Shown here: positions 1 through 7,123 of the stretch, in pieces
Layout of the letters: the number at the start of each line of letters is the position of its first letter
Numbering within the stretch: the stretch's first letter is position 1
Assembly (NCBI GenBank): GCA_035527515.1
Contig: DATLAJ010000170.1
Location: forward strand, 1 to 19,151
From: a bacterium
Lineage (GTDB): Bacteria > B130-G9
DNA length: 19,151 nucleotides
Direction: 5' to 3'
Notes under the pieces: generated by a model
Told to the model about the DNA's origin: nothing
What the model saw: only the letters and a program-made list of their open reading frames with translations
Database searches by the model: none
Program-made: the position numbers and the translations under genes

Positions 1-25
1 CGCCCGACGCCAGCGCCACAACATA

Positions 26-55
26 TTGTGGGCGATTCGTGAATCGCCCCTACAA
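26..55. repeat. Palindromic intergenic element (GGGCGATTC / GAATCGCCC)
   Basis: A perfect 9-bp inverted repeat (30-38 against 41-49) surrounds a 2-nt centre. The symmetry continues outward as TTGT on the left and TACAA on the right, with two bases apparently missing from the left arm. Similar near-perfect palindromes built on GTAGGGGCGATTC occur as dispersed intergenic repeats in many bacterial genomes; that is recalled knowledge, not searched here. It lies about 100 bp downstream of the minus-strand gene ending at 160, so its transcript hairpin could protect or end that mRNA. There is no following T-run, so it is not a classical intrinsic terminator. Confidence 0.55.
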
Positions 56-159
56 GAAACACGGCTGACCCCTTTATTGGACAGCCTCTGGAACCACGAG
101 CACACGATTGCAGAACTTCAAATGCAGAACTTGGCCGGGTCCAGTCAACAGTGTTGTGG

Positions 160-2235
160 TTAGTTGTCGTTCGGGAGAGCGCCGGTCCGCTTCAGGCTCT
201 GCAAGTCAACAGCGGGCTTCGGGGGAGACAGACCTGATTCTACGGGCGGTCGCCTGCGCACGACCGGCTGCGTGCGAATGGAGATCGCGCCGAGGAAGGG
301 AATCCCGTCTTCACCCACGAGACCTGTCGTGATCCTGGTGACTTCTCGCGCAGCGAGCCAGTCGAGTCGGCGTCGCAGCATAAACGCCGCCTGTCCGGCC
401 TCAATCTCTTTCACAGCCCTGCCCAGAGGGCTTTGTTTGCCACGTTGATACCACTCGAGCCAGGCGAACTGCGACGGCAAGCGGGTCGGCTGGGTGAACA
501 TGACGGAGATGAGGTCATAGGCAACCGTGTCCACCGGGTTGTCTCTCATTTCTAGGCACCCAACAGCTTTGTGATCGACGTCGCAGGCCGCAAACCTCCG
601 CCCCGATTGGTCGGCCGGACCGTTGAATGCGAAGGACAGCATGTCCGGCGGCGGCATCAGGTAAAAGGCTTGCCGCGCCCTAAGGAGCGCCCTGATGTCA
701 TCACGGCTAGCGATCTTCTCATCGGTCTGGCCTATTACAATAACGTGCTCATCCAGCCTGGTGTCAGGGCATTCGGCGATGTTGTCAAGCATCTCATCAA
801 TCGGAGCGAAGCGAAGCTCTCGGCCGGAGAGGAGCACAGCGAAGATCCGAACGTATCCAACAGGGACTGGCACGCCATTCTTGACGAGTTCGGGCTTGGT
901 TGCAACCATGGTGAGCGGCGCGTTTCCCTCGGGCAACTGACGCACTAGACTCTCAGCCAGGCTTCTGGCCTTTCCGCCCAATCTACACGGCCAGGGAAAG
1001 TCCATTGCCAGACCGAAATGGCCGGCCGCAATGAGGGCCAGCAGCATAAGGGCCGGAACGCTTGAGGCCCTGAGCCGCCCTCTTCTCCAGGCAACCAATA
1101 GTAAAGCGATTGCTAGCACAAGTCCCCCCAGCACGAACGGAACGCTCTGGCCGCCCTGCATCACGAACGCGTAGAGCGCACCGACCGCCAGTGCTATGAG
1201 TAGCCCGATTTGGAGTAAAGTGATTCTGGAGCGGGGCATCTCCTCGAACTTCTTTAGTACCAATACCAGCATAACCCCGAGTGCGACGCTGGCCGGATAG
1301 CCATACCTTATCTGCGACCCCTGGAAAAAGGCTGGCCCCAGCAGGACCAAGACCAGCAGCGCCAGGACTCGGGTTTTAGTTACTAACAGACATGATATAA
1401 GGAATAATACACAAATATCCCCAACGAGATTGTATTTGACCGGAGACCAGAGAACTGTTAGCATGTCCCGGGCGTTCCTCAGCAGGTTAAGTGTGTTTTG
1501 CTCGATCATAGTCCTAAATCCCAGCGCAAGCCTCAGCACCATATAGCCAGTAACCAGGACAGCTGAGACCGCCACCACAATCAGGCCCCTTCTTCTCGCT
1601 CCTTCTTTGGGCCTCTCGAAGGGGAGGAACCAGATAAGCACCAGCACGAGAGGCATGATCAATGCAAACTCCTTGCTGGCTATGGCAAGGACCATAGAGA
1701 GAGACAGGGCAAACAGCGCGCCAATGCCGCCTTGACGCACGTACCTGACCGAAAACAGAATAGCTGACAGGAGAAATGCGGTGCAGATGGCAGTATCATT
1801 GGCCGAGAGCCAGGCCACCGCCTCGAAGTTGAACCAAAAGACCGCAAACAGGAGCGAGGCGCACTGGGACCACACGCGGTCAAGGCCTAGCAGTCTCCGC
1901 GCAAAGACGAAAACGAGGACAGTGTTGATCAAGTGAACGAGGACCGCCACGGCGTGGTAATAATCGATTCGTGTCCCAAACAGAGCGAATTTGAGAGCCC
2001 AGACATAATCGGCAAGCGGGCGAAAGAAGGTGGATTCCTCCGCACTCAGCGATGGTCGCTCGCCCTTAAAGAAATAACCGACGAAACTCCGGCCGATCTC
2101 CTTGTGCCCATAAAAGCCGAAGTCGTCAGCAAAAAGATCGAACTCAAGAGATGGCAAATAAAGGACGGCGAGCAATCCAAGTATCAAGAACCACAACCAG
2201 GCGTGGCGAAACCTGAGGGTTCCCGTCTTGTCCAA
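160..2235 (-). CDS. GT-C-like polytopic membrane glycosyltransferase, paralog A
   Basis: A 691-residue integral membrane protein with about 13 predicted hydrophobic segments (roughly residues 12-430), then a soluble C-terminal domain of about 260 residues ending in a Pro/Arg-rich tail. After the first membrane segment comes FADDFGFYG, an acidic pair in the first external loop as in GT-C glycosyltransferases that use polyprenyl-phosphate sugars, followed by FFRPL and YHAVAVLVHLINT-type helices common in that superfamily. The transferase role and substrate are inferred. The start is TTG at 2235, chosen because AAGGAGGT lies eight bases upstream. It is one of two tandem paralogs, and its own promoter sits at 2303-2330. 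Relative to copy B it has a ~12-residue insertion near residue 470 (RIFAVLLSGREL region). Confidence 0.7.
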   Translation of the reverse strand: MDKTGTLRFRHAWLWFLILGLLAVLYLPSLEFDLFADDFGFYGHKEIGRSFVGYFFKGERPSLSAEESTFFRPLADYVWALKFALFGTRIDYYHAVAVLVHLINTVLVFVFARRLLGLDRVWSQCASLLFAVFWFNFEAVAWLSANDTAICTAFLLSAILFSVRYVRQGGIGALFALSLSMVLAIASKEFALIMPLVLVLIWFLPFERPKEGARRRGLIVVAVSAVLVTGYMVLRLALGFRTMIEQNTLNLLRNARDMLTVLWSPVKYNLVGDICVLFLISCLLVTKTRVLALLVLVLLGPAFFQGSQIRYGYPASVALGVMLVLVLKKFEEMPRSRITLLQIGLLIALAVGALYAFVMQGGQSVPFVLGGLVLAIALLLVAWRRGRLRASSVPALMLLALIAAGHFGLAMDFPWPCRLGGKARSLAESLVRQLPEGNAPLTMVATKPELVKNGVPVPVGYVRIFAVLLSGRELRFAPIDEMLDNIAECPDTRLDEHVIVIGQTDEKIASRDDIRALLRARQAFYLMPPPDMLSFAFNGPADQSGRRFAACDVDHKAVGCLEMRDNPVDTVAYDLISVMFTQPTRLPSQFAWLEWYQRGKQSPLGRAVKEIEAGQAAFMLRRRLDWLAAREVTRITTGLVGEDGIPFLGAISIRTQPVVRRRPPVESGLSPPKPAVDLQSLKRTGALPNDN

Positions 2236-2302
2236 ACCCCCAAGACCTCCTTATTTGATCAACTGACCCACCGGCGCCACTTGCGGAGCGCACAAGCGAG
2301 CA

Positions 2303-2330
2303 ATGATAGCAACTGCCGATTCCGAGTCAA
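2303..2330 (-). promoter_or_regulatory. Sigma70-type promoter of paralog A
   Basis: On the minus strand TTGACT (2325-2330) is followed by a 16-bp spacer and TATCAT (2303-2308), five of six matches to each consensus box. Predicted transcription would begin near 2296, giving a leader of about 60 nt before the TTG start at 2235. The identical arrangement precedes paralog B, and the duplicated block ends one base beyond the -35 box. Confidence 0.65.
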
Positions 2331-2523
2331 GATCGCTCAGTTAAGCTGTGGTGCACGAAGCACTCGCACCTGTCGTCGAGGACGAGTTCGACGTCGCGGA
2401 GTCCGGCGTAGCATTTTGGGGAAGGACGTCAACAGAACGATTAACGCCGAGCAGAATCATGAGCACAAGATTGCAGCACTTCACATACGCAGCTTAGTCC
2501 GGGTCCAGTCAACAGTGTTGTGG

Positions 2524-4581
2524 TTAGTCGTCGTTCGGGAGAGCGCCGGTCCGCTTCAGGCTATCATGCAAGTCAGTCAAAGGCTTCGGGGGAGACAGAC
2601 CTGATTCTGCGGGAGGTCGCCTCCGCACGACCGGCTGCTTGTGAATGGAGATCGCGCCGAGGAAGGGAAGCCCGTCTTCACCCACGAGACCTGTCGTGAT
2701 CCTGGTGACTTCTCGCGCAGCCAGCCAGTCGAGTCGGCGTCGCAGCATAAACGTCGCCTGTCCGGCCTCAATCTCTTTCACAACTCTGCCCACAGGGTTT
2801 TGGTTGCCACGTTGATACCACTCGAGCCAGGCGAACTGTGACGGCAAGCGGATCGGCTGGGTGAACATGACGGAGATGAGGTCATAGGCAACCGTGTCCA
2901 CCGGGTTGTCTCTCATCTCTAGGCACCCAACAGCTTTGTGATCGACATCGCAGGCCGCAAATCTCCGCCTCGATTGGTCGGGAGGACCGTTGAATGCGAA
3001 GGACAGCATGTCCGGCGGTGCCGAGTAAGAGGCTTGCCGCGCTCTAAGTAGCGACTCGACGTCACTTAAGCGAGTGATCTTCCCGGGGGCTCGGCCTATT
3101 ACAACAACGTGCTCATCCAGCCTGGTGTCAGGGCACTCGGCGATGTCGTCAAGTATCTCCTCAATCGGGACGAAGCGAAGAGGCCGATCGTATCCAACAG
3201 GGACTGGCGCGCCATTCGCGAGGAGTTCAGGCTCGGCTGCAACTATGGTGAGCGGAGCGTTTCCGTGGGGCAACTGAGGGAGGAGACTTGCCGCAAGGTC
3301 CCTGGCCTTTCCGCCCAATCTACACGGCCAGGGGAAGTCCATTGCCAGACCGAAATGGCCGGCCGCAATGAGGGCCAGCAGCATAAGGGCCGGAACGCTT
3401 GAGGCCCTGAGCCGCCCTCTTCTCCAGGCAACTAATAGTAGAACGAGTGCTAACGCAACCCCTCCCAGGACAAATACGCGACTCGGGCCGTGGTGCTTCA
3501 CGAACGCGTAGAACGTGCCGCCCGCCAGTGCGACGAGTAGCCCGATTTGGAGCAAAGTAATTCTGGAGCGGGGCATCTCCTCGAAAGTCTTTAGGACCAA
3601 GACCAGCATAAGCGCAAATGCGACGCTGGCCGGATAGCCATATCTCATCTCCGATCCCTGGAGAAAGACTGGACTCAGCAAGACCAAGACTAGCAGAGCC
3701 AGAACTCGGGTTCTGGCCTGAAGCACGCATAATAGAACGAAAATCGCGCCAAGCGCCCCGAGGAGACGGTATTCGACAGGAAACCACAGCAGCGTCAACA
3801 AGCCATGGGCTGTCTTTAGCAAGAAGCTGGGCGTGATCTCTAAGGTAGGGATCATGAACCCGAGAGCAAACCTCAGCGCTACGTAGCCAGCAACCAGGGC
3901 AACAGCGATCGCCAGCACGGTCAATCCCCTTCTTCTCGCGCCTTCCACAGGTTTCTCGAAGGGGAGGAACCAGGTAAGCCCTACAACGAGAGGCATGACC
4001 AACGCAAACTCCTTGCTGGCTATGGCAAGGACCATAGAGAGAGACAGGGCAAACAGGGCGCCAACTCCGCCTTGACGCATGTACCTGACTGAGAACAGGG
4101 CACTTGACAGAAGAAACGCTGTGCAGATGGCAGTGTCATTGGCCGAGAGCCAGCCCACCGCCTCGAAGTTGAACCAGAAGACCGCAAACAAAAGCGAGGC
4201 GCACTGGGACCACAGGATGTCAAGACCTAGCGCTCTCCGCGCAAAGAGAAAAACAAGCACGGTGTTGAGGAGGTGAACGAGGATCGCCACGGCGTGATAG
4301 TAGGCGATGTGCGTCCCAAACATCGCGAATTTGAGAGTCCAGACATAATCAGTGAGAGGACGAAAAAACCTGGATTCCTCTGGGGTTACCCCCGGTCTCT
4401 GTCCTCTGAAGAAGGAACTGATCAGAGTGACGCCCGGGTTCTTCTCACCGTACCCGTAGAAGACGAAGTCATCAGCGAAAAGGTCGAACTTGAGAGACGG
4501 CAAATAAAGTGCGGCGAGTAGTCCAAGTATCAAGAACCACAGCCAGACGTAGCGAAACGAGAGCGTTCCCGCCTTGTCCAA
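2524..4581 (-). CDS. GT-C-like polytopic membrane glycosyltransferase, paralog B
   Basis: A 685-residue paralog of the downstream gene with the same plan: an N-terminal helix, the FADDFVFYG acidic-pair loop, about 13 membrane segments, then a soluble C-terminal domain with the conserved FAACDVDHKAVGCLEMRDN segment. It starts with TTG at 4581 behind GGGAGGT. Differences from paralog A cluster in the first external loop (extra residues around GYGEKNPGVTL), the stretch after membrane segment 7 (IPTLEITPSFLLK), and a shorter loop near residue 470. The C-terminal ~100 residues are nearly identical. Loop divergence on a shared scaffold suggests altered acceptor or donor preference, which is inference. 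A polysaccharide polymerase or another uncharacterised membrane family remains possible. Confidence 0.7.
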   Translation of the reverse strand: MDKAGTLSFRYVWLWFLILGLLAALYLPSLKFDLFADDFVFYGYGEKNPGVTLISSFFRGQRPGVTPEESRFFRPLTDYVWTLKFAMFGTHIAYYHAVAILVHLLNTVLVFLFARRALGLDILWSQCASLLFAVFWFNFEAVGWLSANDTAICTAFLLSSALFSVRYMRQGGVGALFALSLSMVLAIASKEFALVMPLVVGLTWFLPFEKPVEGARRRGLTVLAIAVALVAGYVALRFALGFMIPTLEITPSFLLKTAHGLLTLLWFPVEYRLLGALGAIFVLLCVLQARTRVLALLVLVLLSPVFLQGSEMRYGYPASVAFALMLVLVLKTFEEMPRSRITLLQIGLLVALAGGTFYAFVKHHGPSRVFVLGGVALALVLLLVAWRRGRLRASSVPALMLLALIAAGHFGLAMDFPWPCRLGGKARDLAASLLPQLPHGNAPLTIVAAEPELLANGAPVPVGYDRPLRFVPIEEILDDIAECPDTRLDEHVVVIGRAPGKITRLSDVESLLRARQASYSAPPDMLSFAFNGPPDQSRRRFAACDVDHKAVGCLEMRDNPVDTVAYDLISVMFTQPIRLPSQFAWLEWYQRGNQNPVGRVVKEIEAGQATFMLRRRLDWLAAREVTRITTGLVGEDGLPFLGAISIHKQPVVRRRPPAESGLSPPKPLTDLHDSLKRTGALPNDD

Positions 4582-4648
4582 ATCCCCAAGACCTCCCTAT
4601 TTGATCAACTGACCCACCGGCGCCACTTGCGGAGCGCACTAGCGAGCA

Positions 4649-4676
4649 ATGATAGCAACTGCCGATTCCGAGTCAA
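4649..4676 (-). promoter_or_regulatory. Sigma70-type promoter of paralog B
   Basis: TTGACT (4671-4676), a 16-bp spacer and TATCAT (4649-4654) on the minus strand, identical to the promoter of paralog A. Predicted start of transcription is near 4642, about 60 nt before the TTG start at 4581. This copy retains an intact promoter, so both genes can be expressed independently. Confidence 0.65.
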
Positions 4677-4722
4677 GGATAGTAGCCCCCCAAATCAGAT
4701 AGGAGGCAGGAGGCTGCATAAG

Positions 4723-4797
4723 ATGAACATGTTTAGCGGCTTCCACCAGGCGGTGATTTGGACCGCGCTTGGTTCGTGGGTTGCGCTCGTTGGGTGA
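4723..4797 (+). CDS. Candidate 24-residue hydrophobic peptide
   Basis: An ATG at 4723 opens a 24-codon frame ending TGA at 4797 (MNMFSGFHQAVIWTALG..., hydrophobic second half). Two AGGAGG sequences precede it at 4701-4706 and 4708-4713, the second nine bases from the ATG. That spacing is what makes it worth listing. It is on the plus strand while both neighbours are on the minus strand, and no convincing promoter was seen. It may be chance; no known family was recognised. Confidence 0.2.
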   Translation: MNMFSGFHQAVIWTALGSWVALVG

Positions 4798-4841
4798 TTT
4801 TGGGGTGCGGAAGCCTGAGTCGCGAGGTGGATGTAAACGCT

Positions 4842-5558
4842 TTATTCAGCCATGTCGAGTATTGTGCCGAGCATCTCGTCGCTGGTCTGGATGCTCTTGA
4901 CGTTCGCCTCGACACCGCGCTCGGCCAATGTCTGGTTGACCATCTCGGCCGTGAGATCGACGTTTGACATCTCCAGGCCGCCGGACCTTATCGTGCCGAG
5001 TCCGCCAGTCCCAGGAGCAGCCCAGGTAGGGCTCCCAGACTCGGTTGACTGGGCATATTTGCCGCCGCCCAACGGGCTCAAACCTGCCGAATTGGGGAAT
5101 TGGTTAAGCTGGAGCCGGCCCAGCTTCTCAACCTGACCGGTCTGTGTGTTCATGCCTGTTAGCGAGCCGTCAGAGCCCACACGGACCTCGCTGATGTCGC
5201 CACCGACCTTCACGGGAGGAGAGACCCGCAGTCCGTCGGACGTGGCGAGATAACCCTCCGAATCGATGTGGAACCTACCCGCTCGCGTATAGGCAACGTT
5301 CGCATCGTCATCCATAACCTTGAAGAACCCATTCCCCTCAATCGTGAGGTCAAGCGAGCCATTCGTGGCGACGAACGCGCCCTGGCGCTGCGAGGCGCCA
5401 ACACGAGTCGAGGCACTGCCAGGACCAGACGCCACGGCATCGACCTGCACAGCTTTGTAACCTGGCGTGTTGATGTTAGCGATGTTGCTGCTTGATACTC
5501 GCTGCTTGAATAGATTTGAATAGAGCCCAGAAAGGCCCGACATTATGGCGTCGAACAT
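4842..5558 (-). CDS. Flagellar hook-basal body protein (FlgE/F/G family)
   Basis: A 238-residue axial flagellar protein. The N-terminal rod domain has the family signature SSSNIANINTPGYKA (about residues 22-36). The middle has the FlgG/FlgF-type LTIEGNGFFKV (about 71-81) and AYTRAGRFHIDSEGYLATSDG. The C-terminus carries the conserved SNVDLTAEMVNQTLAERGVEAN...IQTSDEMLGTILDM helix. Such proteins assemble the rod or hook after export by the flagellar type III system, so no signal peptide is expected. It is slightly shorter than typical FlgF or FlgG (about 250-260), so the exact member is left open. The ATG at 5558 follows GGGAGGG. No other flagellar gene is in the window. A sigma28-like promoter lies upstream. 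Confidence 0.9.
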   Translation of the reverse strand: MFDAIMSGLSGLYSNLFKQRVSSSNIANINTPGYKAVQVDAVASGPGSASTRVGASQRQGAFVATNGSLDLTIEGNGFFKVMDDDANVAYTRAGRFHIDSEGYLATSDGLRVSPPVKVGGDISEVRVGSDGSLTGMNTQTGQVEKLGRLQLNQFPNSAGLSPLGGGKYAQSTESGSPTWAAPGTGGLGTIRSGGLEMSNVDLTAEMVNQTLAERGVEANVKSIQTSDEMLGTILDMAE

Positions 5559-5613
5559 AGAGTCTCCCTCCCTCGAGCAAGAAAACGATCAGCCCACATG
5601 GTTCCCGTCTTGT

Positions 5614-5641
5614 TTCTCGGAAAGAGACTTGTCGAACTTTA
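5614..5641 (-). promoter_or_regulatory. Sigma28 (FliA/SigD)-like promoter of the flagellar gene
   Basis: On the minus strand TAAAGTTC (5634-5641) is followed by 12 bp and TCCGAGAA (5614-5621). The known sigma28 consensus is TAAAGTTT, about 11 bp, then GCCGATAA; the Bacillus SigD form tolerates 14-16 bp after TAAA, here 16. All four TAAA bases and the CCGA core match. Predicted transcription starts near 5607, about 50 nt before the ATG at 5558. The match to a flagellar-specific sigma factor directly upstream of a flagellar gene raises its credibility. Confidence 0.5.
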
Positions 5642-5749
5642 GCTAGAATCTTGCGGGTTGTTTAAGGATATGCCCAAAAGATGCACCTGGCCAAGTGGCA
5701 GGCCGACGTATCAAGCAGCAAAACGCTGACAGGCAAGAGCCGCCGGAGG

Positions 5750-7123
5750 CTAGCCGCCGGCGATGTTAAGCTCCGTAATCAAGAGGTCTGGCGTACCAAA
5801 GCGCCCCGCACCGCTCCAGCTTATCTCGTTCCCCACTAGCGCCACATCGGACAGCATCTTGAAGAGATTGCCGGAGATTTGGAAGTCCTTCACCGGATAG
5901 GTAGGTTTGCCGCCCTGCACTAGGATGCCCTGAGCCGGGATAGAGAAGTCCCCAGTGGCGACATCTATCCCTGCAAACAGGCCGCGTATCGACGTAACTA
6001 GGACCCCGTCCCCAGCCTCCGCCAGCATGTCTTCCCGACTTGCCTCGCCCGCCAATACGTAAAGATTGCTCGTCCCCACCACCGGCGGCGATTTGTAGCC
6101 TCCGTGCCTTCTAGCGTTGCCAGTTGACGTTGTCCTGCCCTTCTTGGCTGTGTAGCAATCGTGAACGAATGCTCTAAGCTCCCCATCCTCGACGATTGCC
6201 GTTCGTTTCCGAGGCACGCCAACCGCATCGACCGGGGCAGTGCTCAATCCACCCGGAAGCACGCCATCGTCCAGAATCGTCACCTGAGACGAGGCAATCT
6301 CACTGCCCAGTTTGCCCGCAAGCATAGATTTCTTCTTCTGGACGTTATCGGCCGAGATCAACATCGCAAAGAACTGTAGAAACTCGCCCGCCGCTCGCCC
6401 ATCCAGCAACACATGCATCGTGCCTGAAGGTAGCTGCTTGCCCCCAAGAAGTGCTATGGCTCTTCCAGCCGCGTCTCGGCCAATTGCCTCGCAATCCAGG
6501 CCATCGAACATGGTCGAGGCGGCTTCGGAAAGCCCAGACTCAATCAAGGAGCCGTCCAGGGCAGCCACCCAGGAGACGCCCTGGCAGGATGACGATGAAT
6601 ACTTAAAACCAACTCCCAAGCTGTTGTATATCGCCGCCTCAGCTACACCATCAGCATAGACGATGTAGGCGGACCGCTTGATACGCGCATCGAGCGCCCT
6701 GGCCGAACTCTCCAAGAGGAAGCCGCGCTCGATCTTCGCGTCCAGCGGAGCCGATCTGATTCGCTCGTCGAAAATCTGAAGACCGTCGGCCGACGGCCGC
6801 GTGGGCTTCGCGAAGCAGTTGAAGTCGTCCGCGGACGATGCACCCGCGCAGGCGACCGTGTCCTCGACCAGCCGCTTCAGGCTATCCGGGTCAAACCGAT
6901 TGGCGCTGCCAAAACCCAGCGACAGGCCCTTCAAGACCCGCAGGCCGATCCCGGCCGCGTCACTCGCAGTCAGGTTCTCTATCGCCTGGTCCTTAACGAA
7001 GACTACTGTTGTGGAGCTTCTCTCGAGATAAACCTCTGCCTGGTCTGCGCCCTGCCTCTTGGCAAGGTCAAGGACCTGCTCACCGACGTGAGCAAGGTCA
7101 ATCCGGCCTGTTCCGCCCGTCAT
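5750..7123 (-). CDS. pmbA: PmbA/TldE, partner subunit of the TldD metalloprotease
   Basis: A 457-residue member of the TldD/PmbA family, close to the usual length (about 450). It lacks the HExxxH zinc motif, as expected for TldE/PmbA; in characterised systems it forms a heterodimer with catalytic TldD that degrades unfolded peptides and matures some modified peptides or antitoxins. Family landmarks include VFVKDQAIENLTASDAAGIGLRV near residues 48-70, GNARRHGGYKSPPVVGTSNLYV, the glycine-rich GVLVTSIRGLFAGIDVATGDFS, and a C-terminal SWSGAGRFGTPDLLI. The ATG at 7123 overlaps the tldD stop codon as ATGA and has GGGGGCGGA just upstream, so translation is probably coupled. An upstream in-frame start at 7204 is disfavoured because it would overlap tldD deeply. 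Confidence 0.93.
   Translation of the reverse strand: MTGGTGRIDLAHVGEQVLDLAKRQGADQAEVYLERSSTTVVFVKDQAIENLTASDAAGIGLRVLKGLSLGFGSANRFDPDSLKRLVEDTVACAGASSADDFNCFAKPTRPSADGLQIFDERIRSAPLDAKIERGFLLESSARALDARIKRSAYIVYADGVAEAAIYNSLGVGFKYSSSSCQGVSWVAALDGSLIESGLSEAASTMFDGLDCEAIGRDAAGRAIALLGGKQLPSGTMHVLLDGRAAGEFLQFFAMLISADNVQKKKSMLAGKLGSEIASSQVTILDDGVLPGGLSTAPVDAVGVPRKRTAIVEDGELRAFVHDCYTAKKGRTTSTGNARRHGGYKSPPVVGTSNLYVLAGEASREDMLAEAGDGVLVTSIRGLFAGIDVATGDFSIPAQGILVQGGKPTYPVKDFQISGNLFKMLSDVALVGNEISWSGAGRFGTPDLLITELNIAGG

Larger units (their letters stand above)
91..2331. repeat. Tandem duplication, copy A (~2.24 kb)
   Basis: This segment matches 2454-4677 from end to end: about 70 bp after the gene, the whole coding sequence, and 96 bp of upstream leader with promoter. 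Leader positions 2236-2331 differ from 4582-4677 at only three of 96 positions by eye. Coding similarity is patchy: the first part and last ~100 codons are close, while the central membrane region is diverged with indels. Homology stops right after the -35 box at 2331/4677 and near 91/2454. A unique spacer of about 120 bp (2332-2453) separates the copies; nothing was recognised in it. Confidence 0.9.
2454..4677. repeat. Tandem duplication, copy B (~2.22 kb)
   Basis: Partner of 91-2331 in the same orientation. It contains the second paralog with its leader and promoter. Beyond 4677 the flanks are unrelated: copy A continues into ATCGCTC and copy B into GATAGTA. No transposase, terminal inverted repeats or target-site duplication was recognised at either end, so unequal recombination or template switching is likelier than transposition. 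Confidence 0.9.

Noticed and set aside
2332-2453. Spacer between duplication copies inspected for an attachment site, RNA or terminator
   Set aside because: Only a 5-bp stem (TCGTC/GACGA) is visible, with no T-run or conserved RNA feature.
1933-2604. A 223-codon plus-strand open frame spanning the first gene's start and the intergenic spacer
   Set aside because: It is antisense to the conserved 5' part and promoter of paralog A, has no family resemblance, and the duplicated region does not preserve an equivalent long frame in copy B (only a short one ending near 4521).
5735-5770. GC-rich GCCGCCGG repeats at the end of pmbA as a possible terminator
   Set aside because: The copies are mainly direct rather than inverted, the stem is short and no T-run follows.
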